Assembly: GCF_002140975.2 (NCBI RefSeq)
Contig: NZ_CP147247.1
Location: 3,721,001-3,785,000 of the forward strand
Length of the DNA: 64,000 nucleotides
Source of the DNA: Enterococcus sp. 9E7_DIV0242
GTDB taxonomy: Bacteria; Bacillota; Bacilli; Lactobacillales; Enterococcaceae
Reading direction: 5' to 3'
The translations under genes and the position numbers were made by a program. Below the pieces are notes generated by a model. It saw nothing but the letters and a program-made list of their open reading frames with translations, was not told the origin of the DNA and searched no databases. Below are positions 24,343 to 33,765 of the stretch, one piece after another (the stretch's first letter is position 1; the number at the start of each line of letters is the position of its first letter).

Positions 24343-26994
24343 TTATTTGTTCAACGCTTTTGAAATCACTTTTCTCAGTATATCGATTGGAATGGCTGCA
24401 ATAGACAAACCAAGAACGATAGCCCACTCAGTGACATTTAGAGGTGTTGTACGCAAAATTGCGCCGCCGACAAAGGTCATCAGAATTTGAACAACGATGA
24501 TTAGACCCATGATACGGATAAACATTTTATTTCTACTTAAATTATCAAAAATATTCAATTTCTCTGTTCTTACGTTAAATCCATTGAATACTGCATACAG
24601 GATAAAGAATGAGAAGAACCCTGTGTAAAGAGCGATATCACCAGAACCACTTGTAAAGTATTGAGAAAGGAACGTGCCTTTCAGCATCCATAGCCCAATC
24701 GCAGTAATAACAATTCCTTCGAAGACGAAAGCGGAAAACATTGGGCGTGTCACGATACTTTCATCACGACGTTTTGGTTTTTCTTTCATGTAACGTTTCA
24801 AGGTTGGTTCAGCACCGAATGCCAAGGCAGCCAGTGTATCCATTACCAAGTTTACCCAAAGCATTTGAGTGATTGTCAATGGGTGATCGATACCAACAAA
24901 TGGTGCGATAAAGCTGATCAGCAAAGCACCAACGTTCAATGTTAATTGGAAGACGATGAACTTTTGAATAGAACGGTAAATTGTACGACCAAATAGAATA
25001 GATTGAGCAATCGATTTGAAGTTGTCGTCAAGAATAACGATATCACCAGCTTCTTTTGCTACTTCTGTTCCGCTACCCATCGCAAAACCGACATCGGCAC
25101 GCTTCAAGGCAGGACTATCATTTACGCCATCACCCGTCATACCGACAACCAAGCCGATTTCCTGTGACAAACGAACCAGACGAGACTTGTCAGTAGGTAA
25201 AGCACGAGCGATAACACGAATATTTGGAAGAATCGATTTCACTTCTTCATCCGGCAGTTCGTTGAGCTCCTGAGAAGTTAGAACTACATCGTCTGGAGCA
25301 GTCAGGATCTTCGCATCTTTCGCAATAGCAACCGCTGTTTCTTTACGGTCACCAGTGATCATAACAACTTGTACGCCCGCTTGATGCACTTCTTCAATGG
25401 CTTCGATAGCCTCTGGACGAACATCATCACGAATAGCTAAAATACCAACCAATGTATAATCTGATGGTAATGTTTCTTCCGTTACTGTTTGTTCTGTTGT
25501 TGCAAGAATCAAGACCCGAATCAATCGTGTTGCTAGGTCATTGATTTCAGTTTCCAATTCAGCCAGCTTTGTGAAAGGCTGTTTATTACCTTCTGTATCA
25601 TAATAGGTTGAACAGTTCGGTAAAATCATTTCCGGAGCCCCTTTGATAAGGGTTGTGTTCCAATCCCCAGCCACTTGTGTTGCTGAAAACTTTCTAGCAG
25701 AGGAGAAAGGTATTACAGAAACATGCTCTAATGTTCCATGCAAGTTTTCATTTTTCTCTGCAAAAGCAAGGACTGCTTTTTCTGTTGGGTTCCCCCCGAT
25801 GATCAGAACGTTGCCATTACTGTCTTCAGAAATTACAGCGTTGGTATTATTTACAATGGATGTACCAATGATTTTTTGAAGTTTCTCAGGGACATCGCCA
25901 AGAGTGTCGAAGCTTTCGTTCGCACCATTGATATAAGAAACAACATCTAGTTTTCCTTTAGTGATCGTTCCTGTTTTATCAGAGAACAACATGTTCAAGC
26001 TTCCGCTTGTTTCGATCCCTTCAAGTTTTCGAACGAGAATATTGCTACGCAGCATTTTCTTCATGTTCTGAGAAAGAACCATGGCAATCATCATTGGCAG
26101 GCCTTCTGGAACGGCAACAACGATGATAATAACAGCTAGAATAAAGGCTTCTACAACATCATTTCCGACAACTCCCAGGTTTGTGAAGTACTCAGAAATC
26201 AAGGCGCCATCGAAGTTGTTCTGTACTAAAATCCGGTTGATCATAAATGCAACAAAAATCAGTACCCCACCAGTGTAACCAGCTTTAGAAATCATGTCTG
26301 CCAATCCGGCAAGCTTCAGTTTCAATGGAGATTCGCGATCTTCGATAGAAAGCTCAGAAGCCATTTGTCCGAAGAAAGAAGCGTCTCCGACTTTGGTTAC
26401 TTTCATGACTGCTTCTCCGGAAGTAATAACTGCCCCTCTGAACAAAGCATGTTGATCAAAGGTATCGCCATCTTCGTACGTACCACCTTTAGGTAAAGGT
26501 GTTTTTGTTGCTTCATCAGATTCTCCATTTAGAGAAGCCTGATCGACTTTTAAAGTACCTTCCAATAAGATACCATCTGCAGGGATTTTATCCCCGGTTT
26601 GCAGGATGATTTCATCCCCTTGAACGATATCGTCGATTTTGATTTCAACGACGTGTCCGTCACGATAGACCTTAACAACGATTTTTGATGCATCTTCCTG
26701 TAATTTCTGGAAGGCATTTTCATTGGAGTATTCACTCCATGTTCCGATCAATGTCGCCAACAATACGGCAATCGCGATTCCCATCGCTTCATACCATTCA
26801 GCGTAGCCAAGAAAAGCAAAAATTAAATTAAGAACGAGTGCAACGATCAATATTTTGATGATTGGGTCATCAAAGTTTCCTTTTAGTTTGTCAAAAAATG
26901 ACTCCGATTGTTTTTCAGTCAGGGCATTTGTCCCATGTTCACGTTTGGACTGCTCGACCTGTTCGGCTGTTAAGCCGGCAAATGTCTTATTCAC
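24343..26994 (-). CDS. Calcium-transporting P-type ATPase
   Basis: 883 residues, P2-type. The N-terminal cation-ATPase domain begins GLTAEQVEQSKREHGTN. The actuator motif is SLNGESDEATK, the membrane cation-site helix has VAVPEGLPMMIAMVLSQNMKKML, and the phosphorylation motif is DKTGTITKG. The nucleotide domain has KGAPE, MITGDRKETAVAIA, and the hinge is MTGDGVNDSPALKRADVGFAMGSGTEVAKEAGDIVI. About ten membrane spans are visible. The PEGLP motif and overall length fit Ca2+ exporters of the PMCA/LMCA1 kind. It lies directly downstream of, and on the same strand as, three TerD genes. TerD proteins bind Ca2+, so a Ca2+ pump here suggests that the island manages Ca2+ during stress (inference). Confidence 0.92.
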   Translation of the reverse strand: MNKTFAGLTAEQVEQSKREHGTNALTEKQSESFFDKLKGNFDDPIIKILIVALVLNLIFAFLGYAEWYEAMGIAIAVLLATLIGTWSEYSNENAFQKLQEDASKIVVKVYRDGHVVEIKIDDIVQGDEIILQTGDKIPADGILLEGTLKVDQASLNGESDEATKTPLPKGGTYEDGDTFDQHALFRGAVITSGEAVMKVTKVGDASFFGQMASELSIEDRESPLKLKLAGLADMISKAGYTGGVLIFVAFMINRILVQNNFDGALISEYFTNLGVVGNDVVEAFILAVIIIVVAVPEGLPMMIAMVLSQNMKKMLRSNILVRKLEGIETSGSLNMLFSDKTGTITKGKLDVVSYINGANESFDTLGDVPEKLQKIIGTSIVNNTNAVISEDSNGNVLIIGGNPTEKAVLAFAEKNENLHGTLEHVSVIPFSSARKFSATQVAGDWNTTLIKGAPEMILPNCSTYYDTEGNKQPFTKLAELETEINDLATRLIRVLILATTEQTVTEETLPSDYTLVGILAIRDDVRPEAIEAIEEVHQAGVQVVMITGDRKETAVAIAKDAKILTAPDDVVLTSQELNELPDEEVKSILPNIRVIARALPTDKSRLVRLSQEIGLVVGMTGDGVNDSPALKRADVGFAMGSGTEVAKEAGDIVILDDNFKSIAQSILFGRTIYRSIQKFIVFQLTLNVGALLISFIAPFVGIDHPLTITQMLWVNLVMDTLAALAFGAEPTLKRYMKEKPKRRDESIVTRPMFSAFVFEGIVITAIGLWMLKGTFLSQYFTSGSGDIALYTGFFSFFILYAVFNGFNVRTEKLNIFDNLSRNKMFIRIMGLIIVVQILMTFVGGAILRTTPLNVTEWAIVLGLSIAAIPIDILRKVISKALNK

Positions 26995-27129
26995 TTATTA
27001 ATAATCTCCTTCATGTTATAGAGAGAGCTAACTATTTTTTGTTAGTTCCCCTTATTAAATCAGACAGCCAATTCTCTATAAGAAAATTGGATATTACCTT
27101 TGTCTTTTTCGGTATTTTAGAGTAACCAA

Positions 27130-27157
27130 ATGGCTGGGATGACTAGATCCCAGCCAT
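27130..27157 (-). terminator. Strong hairpin between the TerD genes and the Ca2+-ATPase gene
   Basis: Eleven-base perfect arms (27130-27140 and 27147-27157; ATGGCTGGGAT/ATCCCAGCCAT) with a 6-base loop. It has no T run on either strand, so it may be a partial terminator or RNA-stabilising end that lowers read-through into the ATPase gene. A second, weaker stem (CCAATT...AATTGG, near 27067-27091) lies downstream. Confidence 0.5.
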
Positions 27158-27173
27158 AAGTCTTCCTCGGTTA

Positions 27174-27755
27174 TTACTGTACGTCTAAACCATATGCTTG
27201 AACGAGTGCAGCGAGGCCGCCTTGGTAGCCGCTGCCGATTGCGTTGAATTTCCATTCGCCATTGTGACGATAAAGCTCGCAGAATACTACCGCTGTTTCA
27301 ACAGAGAAGTCTTCTCCTAAATCGAAGTTTAAGATTTCTTCGCCAGTTTCTTCATTTAAGATATGAACAAACGCGTTCGATACTTGACCGAAGTTTTGGT
27401 TTCTTGCTACGGCATCATCGATTGTTACAGTGATTGCGATTCGTTCGATTGCTTGAGGAACAGCAGATAAATCGATTTTAATTTGTTCGTCATCGCCGTC
27501 TCCTTCACCGGTACGATTATCTCCTGTATGGATAATGGAGCCGTCTTCAGATTGAAGATTATTATAGAAGATAAAGCTTTTTTCATTTAGACATTTGCCA
27601 CTTGCATCTAGTAGAAATGCAGAGGCATCTAAGTCAAAAGCTGCACCACTGTCGAATTGGTTTGTGTCCCAACCTAGACCAACAATTGTTTTTGTCAGTC
27701 CCGGATTTGTTTTTGTTAGGTCGACTTTTTGACCTTTGGATAGATTAATTGCCAT
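27174..27755 (-). CDS. TerD family protein (third of three)
   Basis: 193 residues of canonical TerD. It begins [21 protein letters not shown] with GLGWDTN, and the Ca2+-binding acidic sites are [12 protein letters not shown] and [19 protein letters not shown]. The ending [23 protein letters not shown] is here [31 protein letters not shown]. TerD proteins bind Ca2+ and are cytosolic. They occur in tellurite, phage and oxidant resistance islands. The gene shares about half its residues with the next copy, and both clearly arose by duplication. It is followed by the hairpin at 27130-27157. Confidence 0.95.
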   Translation of the reverse strand: MAINLSKGQKVDLTKTNPGLTKTIVGLGWDTNQFDSGAAFDLDASAFLLDASGKCLNEKSFIFYNNLQSEDGSIIHTGDNRTGEGDGDDEQIKIDLSAVPQAIERIAITVTIDDAVARNQNFGQVSNAFVHILNEETGEEILNFDLGEDFSVETAVVFCELYRHNGEWKFNAIGSGYQGGLAALVQAYGLDVQ

Positions 27756-27826
27756 ATGTGTTATACTCCTTTATCCTTATTTGAAAATCCCATGTAACTG
27801 TTGATTTCCCACTATAATTGAAGTGA

Positions 27827-28408
27827 TTATCCGATGTTTACACCGAAGTCTCTACCAAGTGCGGCTAATCCGCCTTGATAGCCACTACCAATTGCAGTGA
27901 ATTTCCATTCGCCATTGTGACGATACAATTCGCCGACAACGATGGCAGTTTCGATTGAGAAATCTTCACCTAAGTCATAACGAATCAATTCTTCTTCTGA
28001 GTCTGCATTGATGATTCGGATGAACGCATTTGAAACCTGACCAAAGTTTTGGTTTCGTTCTTCTGCACTATCAATCGTTACAGTAAAGCGGATTTTCTCA
28101 ATAGAAGGGTTTACGCTGCCAAGTACGATTTCGATTGACTCGTCATCGCCTTCGCCTTCACCAGTGCGGTTATCACCCATATGTGTTACTGCGCCATCCT
28201 GACTAGTTGGCTGATTGTAAAAAATGAAGTCAGCATCACTTGTTACTTTTTCATTTCCGCCAAGTAAGAATACTTCTGCATCTAAGTCAAAGTCACTTTG
28301 ACCGTCGTACTTGTTTGTGTCCCAACCCAAACCGACGCGAACTTTTGTCAATCCGGGATTTGTTTTTGTTAAGTCAACTTTTTGACCTTTTGCCAATGAA
28401 ACTGCCAT
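27827..28408 (-). CDS. TerD family protein (second of three)
   Basis: 193 residues, close paralogue of the flanking TerD proteins. [33 protein letters not shown] leads into the [11 protein letters not shown] and [20 protein letters not shown] metal-binding segments, ending [17 protein letters not shown]. Spacing to the first TerD gene is 29 bp, so the two are cotranscribed. The gap to the third TerD gene (71 bp) contains only its ribosome binding site. Role as for the family: Ca2+-dependent stress protein that assembles with TerB/TerC-type or TelA partners. Confidence 0.95.
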   Translation of the reverse strand: MAVSLAKGQKVDLTKTNPGLTKVRVGLGWDTNKYDGQSDFDLDAEVFLLGGNEKVTSDADFIFYNQPTSQDGAVTHMGDNRTGEGEGDDESIEIVLGSVNPSIEKIRFTVTIDSAEERNQNFGQVSNAFIRIINADSEEELIRYDLGEDFSIETAIVVGELYRHNGEWKFTAIGSGYQGGLAALGRDFGVNIG

Positions 28409-28437
28409 AAGAAAAAAACCTCCAGAATTTTATAGTT

Positions 28438-29037
28438 TTATTTATATCGTTGAAGCATTTCTGATAAATTAGCAACGTCCATTCCACTACCGACAGCAGC
28501 GAATTTCCACTCGTTGTCATGGCGATATAGTTCACCTGCAACCAAACCAGTCATTCCTTGATAATTGTCTGTCAGATTGTAGCGAGCGATTTCCATGCCG
28601 GAATCATCCATGATACGAATGAACGCGTTGCGGATCATACCAAAATCCTGATTACGTTTATGCGCTTGATAAATATTAACAACAAAGACCATCTTATTAT
28701 ATTTCGGGTTCACACTATTCAATTGTACTTTGATCACTTCGTCGTCACCATCACCGGCACCTGTCAGGTTGTCTCCTTGGTGAACGATTGCGCCATCTGT
28801 ACTTTTCAGTTGACCGAAGTAAACGACATCTTTTTTGTCGACAAAACGATCGTTTTGAAGCAAAATCACCGAAGCATCACAATCGATTGCTGCTGGTTTT
28901 GCACTAAATAAACCACCTAAAAAACCGCCTCCAGATTGAGACGCTTCATCCCATCCTAGCCCCACGGTGATATTATTCAATGTCGGATTAGACTTGGTCA
29001 AATCAATTTTTTGACCTTTTGATAAGTTAATTGCCAT
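28438..29037 (-). CDS. TerD family protein (first of three), with Gly-rich insertion
   Basis: 199 residues. TerD fold with [30 protein letters not shown], then a short Gly-rich insertion (QSGGGFLGGLFSAKPAAI) not present in the other two copies. The metal sites are IDCDASVILLQ and GDNLTGAGDGDDEVIKVQL. The C-terminus ends in MDVANLSEMLQRY rather than the GGLAAL ending of the other two. This divergent copy comes first in the operon; it may pair with the others in a heteromeric complex. AAGGAG lies before the ATG. The upstream promoter region is shared with the YceG-TelA operon. Confidence 0.93.
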   Translation of the reverse strand: MAINLSKGQKIDLTKSNPTLNNITVGLGWDEASQSGGGFLGGLFSAKPAAIDCDASVILLQNDRFVDKKDVVYFGQLKSTDGAIVHQGDNLTGAGDGDDEVIKVQLNSVNPKYNKMVFVVNIYQAHKRNQDFGMIRNAFIRIMDDSGMEIARYNLTDNYQGMTGLVAGELYRHDNEWKFAAVGSGMDVANLSEMLQRYK

Positions 29038-29362
29038 TGGTTTGTATCTCCTTTTTCATTAGAATATATATGATTTCCTGTCAAATAAATCCTATCTCAA
29101 AATAACAATGAATAGTTGAGAGAAAAATGATTTAACAGTATTCACATAGTAGAAAACAACCCATTGCTCAATCTAAATCGCCTCATTTTATGGTGATAAT
29201 TTGTGTTGATTAGTTGGTATGGATTGGATATACTTTGATTATATCACAGAAGACTTTCAGCGTGACTGGTAGAAGAAAAAATATCAAAAAATCATGCTTA
29301 AGTTGTAGTGTTTCCTAAAGAAACAAAGTATAAAATGTATAAGTAGAAATGGAGTGAATGGT
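29038..29362. promoter_or_regulatory. Divergent control region of the Ter island
   Basis: About 325 bp between the TerD operon (minus) and the YceG-TelA operon (plus). On the plus strand TTGATT (29206-29211), 17 bp and TATACT (29229-29234) form a good sigma-A-type promoter about 120 bp before the YceG-like start. On the minus strand a TTGACA lies near 29079 upstream of the first TerD gene, with only a weak -10. The joint region suggests coordinated expression of both arms. No palindrome for a specific regulator was recognised. Confidence 0.55.
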
Positions 29363-30991
29363 GTGTTGGAATTACATCCGATTCCGCAGGATCTGAACAA
29401 GATTGATTGGCAAGCAGAATTTATCACGCCTATATCACTGAGAACAGGGTTTCAAAAAACAGAAGAAACATTGACGTATCCTCAAATTTCCGGCGTTGTT
29501 TTAGGTGTTCCGTTGGATGAATTCAGTTATGGCGAGTGGCTATATGAAGTTGTTTATAACGAGAGCAACAACATTCATTTACTGGCTGGGAATTTGGAAA
29601 AACAGATCGATAATCAGATATTTCAGGGAATCCAGAAATTGTTCAATACACACAACGAGCAAAAAGGTCTTTCTCCGAATCGTTTTGTTGCGTTTATGCA
29701 GGGAAATAATTTACTGCCGTTGCGTGAGCATCCGGAGTATTATCGCTATCTGACGTTAAAATTTATTGATTTGATCAATATTTTTGCAGAAAATCATGGA
29801 GATTTGCTTCATAAGGACTTCCGCAGAGTGATCGTAGACTGTATCAAATGGGGCTTCAATTACATTGATCAGTGGCTCAAGGAGACTGATTTGGAAAGTG
29901 ATGTACCGAGAGTCATTTGGTATGGAAGCATGACGAAAAGTGAGCAGTATTTTCTGATTTTATTATATCTTCTTGGGTTTGATGTACTGGTGTTCAATAG
30001 TGAGAAGGTCAACGAATTTAAGGACGTGAAGGGTATCAGCCTTTCCGTTTATGAGTACCCAAATGAAATGGATATGGCACCTTTCCCGACGGAAAAACCG
30101 ATGCGAAAATCGACAACAGCTAGAAAAGCAGCGATGGAACTCAGTAATATCATGAATGCTGACGGTACATTATTATTAAAGCCTTTTCAGCTGAGAGAAT
30201 ATCTTCCTGAGAGTTTGACCTTGCAGACGACCTATGATGAAATTCGAATTATTGGTAAGGAAAAAGCGTTTGTTCGACCAAATTTTCAAGTGGAAAAAGG
30301 AGTCGTGAAGATTCCGGTAATTTTTGCTAAGGTGCTGGGAATATCAGAAGATCGTAAGAAGTATTGGGACGATTTTTATGAAGTAAGAAAGAGTACAGAC
30401 TTGGTAGAGGTTATTCGAGAATTTCCGATCAAACAGGAGATTAAAGGGAATCAGCAGTTTCACTATCAATTTGCTTTGAAGAAGGATGGGACGCTTTCAC
30501 CAGAGAAGCTAATGGAGTCCAATTGGTGGCAGCATCGAGCGGTCTCTAACGGAATGCAGTTGGCGTTGGCCAGTGCAATCAGCAGATATGTAAGAAAGGC
30601 CCATTTTCTTTCCCATGGGAGTGAATCCAAAGAAGATGTTCAGTTATATCTGTTCTCTCAAGCAATGAATATTCCTCCGTTCATCACCAAAATGCTTCAG
30701 CAATACGATTATGCTCAAGATGTTCCCAAAATTATGATTTACAATAATGGTATGACTGGAACGTTGACAAGAACCGATGCAGCATTATTGCTATTGTTAA
30801 ATGAATTGGGATTTGACGTTGTCCTCTATAATCCAACGGGGCAGAATGATTTAGAGCTGTATATCGATAGTAGCCGATTTGACAGTCATTGGTTAGAAGA
30901 AGTCAATTTTGAAGAGACTTTCCAGACAAGCGGAATGGCGGCGAAAGGAAATAGTACCATCAAATCGATTTTTAACCGATTTAAAAAATAA
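29363..30991 (+). CDS. YceG-like protein of the tellurite/stress (Ter) island
   Basis: 542 residues from GTG 29363, which has a GGAG site 8 bases upstream (GTG at 29354 overlaps it). Matches in layout the B. subtilis YceG family that sits in the TerD-TelA stress operon. Two repeated parts are visible: each has VPRVIWYGSMTKSEQYFLILLYLLGFDVLVFN (about residues 185-215) or VPKIMIYNNGMTGTLTRTDAALLLLLNELGFDVVLYNPTG (about 460-500). The internal duplication of a P-x-x-I-x-Y-x-x-x-M-T-x-x-E/D-x-x-LL-x-x-LGFDVL-x-N/Y element suggests two Rossmann-like domains. The biochemical role is unknown. Confidence 0.8.
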   Translation: MLELHPIPQDLNKIDWQAEFITPISLRTGFQKTEETLTYPQISGVVLGVPLDEFSYGEWLYEVVYNESNNIHLLAGNLEKQIDNQIFQGIQKLFNTHNEQKGLSPNRFVAFMQGNNLLPLREHPEYYRYLTLKFIDLINIFAENHGDLLHKDFRRVIVDCIKWGFNYIDQWLKETDLESDVPRVIWYGSMTKSEQYFLILLYLLGFDVLVFNSEKVNEFKDVKGISLSVYEYPNEMDMAPFPTEKPMRKSTTARKAAMELSNIMNADGTLLLKPFQLREYLPESLTLQTTYDEIRIIGKEKAFVRPNFQVEKGVVKIPVIFAKVLGISEDRKKYWDDFYEVRKSTDLVEVIREFPIKQEIKGNQQFHYQFALKKDGTLSPEKLMESNWWQHRAVSNGMQLALASAISRYVRKAHFLSHGSESKEDVQLYLFSQAMNIPPFITKMLQQYDYAQDVPKIMIYNNGMTGTLTRTDAALLLLLNELGFDVVLYNPTGQNDLELYIDSSRFDSHWLEEVNFEETFQTSGMAAKGNSTIKSIFNRFKK

Positions 30992-31057
30992 GAAGGTGCA
31001 GGCAGAGAGGAAGCAAGTGGAACCTTATCTGTCACTAAAGAAAGGGAGTTTAAAAAT

Positions 31058-32161
31058 ATGGACAATCAAATGGAAACAGGACTCGAGGAGTTACAGGTAG
31101 TAAATGTAGAAAAGCGGTTATCACAAGCTGAATTACAGAAGGAACAACTAAAATCAGAACCAGAAGTGCTCAATATTAGTAAAAATGTTGATTTAAGAGA
31201 TCAGCTTTCTATTTTGGAATTCGGTAAAGAGCCGGCAGAACAAATCTCTCAATTCTCTTCTCGTATTTTAAATAACATGACAGTGGCTGAAACACAAAAA
31301 TCAACAGTGATGTTGGATAAGCTGGGTAAAATCATGGATAAGTTCGAACCGGAGGATTTTGCGGAAGAGAAAAAAGGCTTATTCAATAAGATTTTCGGTA
31401 AAGGTAAGGATATCGTAAGTCAAATCATGGCGAAGTATCAGACAATGGGCGGCGAAATCGAAGTTGTGTATACTGAAATCAAGAAGTATGAAGTGAAAAT
31501 GAAGCAAAATGTAGCGATGCTGAATCAGTTGGCAGATGAAAATATTCGTTACTATCTTGAACTAGAGAAATATATCGCAGCTGGTGAAGTGATTGCTGAT
31601 GATTTAAGAAACAATAAAATCACTGCGTTACAGGAACGGGTGAATAACGGGGATCAAATGGCCGGAATCGAGCTGAGCAAAATGACAGCTGCTTTGGAAA
31701 TGGTGGAACAGCGTGTGTATGATTTGGAAATGGCGAAACAGGTCTCTCTTCAAACCGGGCCACAGATCGATATGCTGCAAAAAGGAAATGTCCGTTTGAT
31801 CGGTAAAATCAACTCAGCCTTTGTCATCACGATTCCGGTGTTCAAGAGTGCCTTGATTCAAGCAGTTGCCGCGAAACAACAGAAGATGACGGCAGAAGCA
31901 ATGAGCGAGTTGGATAATAGAACTAATGAAATGCTGATGAAAAACGCACAGAATATTTCTCAAAATAGTATAGAAATCGCAAAACTGTCCGGTTCTCCAA
32001 GTATCAAACTTGAAACGATGGAGCAAACATGGAGCACCATCATGCAAGGGATGGAAGAAACGAGACAAATTGAAGCAGAAAATATTGCTGAACGTGAAGC
32101 TGGAAAAAAACGTTTGTTGGAATTACAATCGGAGTATGAAGCAAAGAAGCATAATATGTAA
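31058..32161 (+). CDS. TelA/toxic anion resistance family protein
   Basis: 367 residues, mostly helical coiled coil, with the TelA signature throughout: ILNNMTVAETQKSTVMLDKLGKIMDKFEPEDF, LFNKIFGKGKDIVSQIMAKYQTMGGEIEVVYTEIKKYEVKMKQNVAMLNQL and a C-terminal helix rich in Glu and Lys. TelA/YceH proteins are cytosolic partners of TerD in resistance to tellurite, nisin and cell-envelope stress. The gene follows the YceG-like gene by 66 bp, with an AAAGGGAG site before the ATG. The repeat copy at 32223-32379 lies downstream and may end transcription before the next module. Confidence 0.9.
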   Translation: MDNQMETGLEELQVVNVEKRLSQAELQKEQLKSEPEVLNISKNVDLRDQLSILEFGKEPAEQISQFSSRILNNMTVAETQKSTVMLDKLGKIMDKFEPEDFAEEKKGLFNKIFGKGKDIVSQIMAKYQTMGGEIEVVYTEIKKYEVKMKQNVAMLNQLADENIRYYLELEKYIAAGEVIADDLRNNKITALQERVNNGDQMAGIELSKMTAALEMVEQRVYDLEMAKQVSLQTGPQIDMLQKGNVRLIGKINSAFVITIPVFKSALIQAVAAKQQKMTAEAMSELDNRTNEMLMKNAQNISQNSIEIAKLSGSPSIKLETMEQTWSTIMQGMEETRQIEAENIAEREAGKKRLLELQSEYEAKKHNM

Positions 32162-32222
32162 TTTTGGTATAGTTCCGGACGACTTTCTATTTTGATCGTC
32201 AGGCAAATCTGTAGAGAAAAGA

Positions 32223-32379
32223 GGTTGTGACAGAAGTGGTCAGCTTCAAGCAATAAGGCGGAAATTCCAAAAATTGTCCCATAAATTTTTGCGAATTTTC
32301 GACTTATTGTCGAAAAAGCTGCTTCTGGAACACCGTTTATCCGGTTTTAAAGGGCTGAGGCATACTAATGTCACAGCCC
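32223..32379. repeat. Dispersed repeat element, shorter copy (157 bp)
   Basis: Same ends as the copy at 21129-21460 (GGTTGTGACAGAAGTGGTCAGC... to ...CATACTAATGTCACAGCCC), and the same inner GCGAATTTTCGACTTATTGTCGAAAA core (a hairpin: CGACTTATTGTCG), but about 170 bp shorter. The near-identity of the ends (one or two differences in more than 70 bp compared) over 11 kb shows a mobile or recombinationally maintained element. It sits 62 bp downstream of telA. The remaining 32162-32520 gap holds no gene. Confidence 0.7.
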
Positions 32380-32520
32380 ATTTCTATCAATTAAACATCG
32401 AATATAAGGTGTGTTCATCTGATTTTTATACATAAATATAGCCTGTTTTTGAGTAATGAAGGTTTCTGGCAAAAACAAACTATTTAATGGTTCCGTTGGT
32501 TTTATTTAAAAAAGGAAGAA

Positions 32521-33765
32521 ATGAGGTTCGACATGAAACATTTCAATTTTTTATCACAAGAGGATGAGGCAGCAATTTTTTATCAGCTGCCGCAAACGAT
32601 TCAAACAAGATATAGAGGACTGCATCGCTTTTCAACAGAAGAACGCTTACTTATAGGAAATTCATTGGGCGCAGCATTGTATATGCCGGGAACCAGAGAG
32701 AATATTGCCCAACTGGTTATTAAGGCTCGTTATTCTGCTACCGCCTATATTTTATGTTTGGAGGACAGTATTGGAGATGTCACTCTGGAGGTAGCCGAAG
32801 ATAATTTAATCAGCCAGTTGAAAGAAATCGAACAGGCAGTCGAGAGGATGTCTGATTCTGAAAAAGAACGATTGCCAATGCTATTCATTCGTGTTCGAAA
32901 TCCGGAGCATTTGGCTATGTTTGGAGAAAAACTGGGTGAGTTGGCCAAAGTCATTGATGGCTTTGCACTTCCTAAAGCCGACAGTCAAAACATGGTTGCT
33001 TATCTGACTCATGTAAGTGAACTATCTGAAGCAAACAATACGTGGCTATGGGCAATGCCGATTCTGGAATCCAGAGTGCTGATGAGCAAATGTACGAGGG
33101 AAGCGGAGCTGTTGAGAATTTATGAGATACTGACGCGACCGGAGTTTGAAGAACGAATTCTCAACATTCGTCTGGGCGCAACGGATATGTGTGGATTATT
33201 TGGACTAAGGAGAGCAATCGATTCTACCATTTATGATGTTTCTGTTATGCGGGATTTCATGACGGATGTACTGAATTACTTTTCTATCGACCGTCGTTTT
33301 GTTATCAGCGGTTGTGTGTGGGAGTTTTTTGGCAAGCGTCCGCGGATATTGAAACCATTACTAAGAGAAACACCGTTTAAAGCGAAACTGGGTGAGGATG
33401 GTCAACAGATCCGTAAAGAGCTGATTACAGAAGCAAATGATGGACTAATCAGAGAAGTTTTATTTGACAAAGTTAATGGAATCAATGGAAAGACCTGCAT
33501 TCATCCGACCCATATCGTTCCAATCAATAGTCAGCTGGTTGTACCTAAAGAAGAATTTATGGACGCCCAACATATTTTAGATAGTACAGATGGCCAAGTA
33601 GGGGTCTTTAAAAGTGACAAAGGCAATAAAATGAATGAGGTCAAACCACATCTTTTGTGGGCGAGACAAATCATTCGACGGGCAGAAGTCTATGGTGTAT
33701 TTAACGAGGATAAGGAATTTGTCGACTTGTTGATTGCAGAATATTTAAGCGAGGAGCAAAAATGA
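32521..33765 (+). CDS. HpcH/HpaI-like aldolase (C-C lyase) of the Ter biosynthetic module
   Basis: 414 residues of TIM-barrel citrate-lyase-beta/HpcH-HpaI type. FTERLLIGNSLGAALYMPGTRENIAQ carries the N-terminal barrel start, and the metal/substrate region has ILCLEDSIGD, MLFIRVRNPEHL, IDGFALPKADS, WLWAMPILESRVL and GINGKTCIHPTHI. In Ter islands such a lyase belongs to a biosynthetic module with PRTases and a HAD phosphatase, thought to make a nucleoside-like compound. ATG 32521 lies very close to its AAAGGAAG; ATG 32533 is an alternative. Its end overlaps the next gene. Confidence 0.85.
   Translation: MRFDMKHFNFLSQEDEAAIFYQLPQTIQTRYRGLHRFSTEERLLIGNSLGAALYMPGTRENIAQLVIKARYSATAYILCLEDSIGDVTLEVAEDNLISQLKEIEQAVERMSDSEKERLPMLFIRVRNPEHLAMFGEKLGELAKVIDGFALPKADSQNMVAYLTHVSELSEANNTWLWAMPILESRVLMSKCTREAELLRIYEILTRPEFEERILNIRLGATDMCGLFGLRRAIDSTIYDVSVMRDFMTDVLNYFSIDRRFVISGCVWEFFGKRPRILKPLLRETPFKAKLGEDGQQIRKELITEANDGLIREVLFDKVNGINGKTCIHPTHIVPINSQLVVPKEEFMDAQHILDSTDGQVGVFKSDKGNKMNEVKPHLLWARQIIRRAEVYGVFNEDKEFVDLLIAEYLSEEQK

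Noticed and set aside
28558..28911. 117-codon plus-strand ORF
   Set aside because: Antisense to the first TerD gene.
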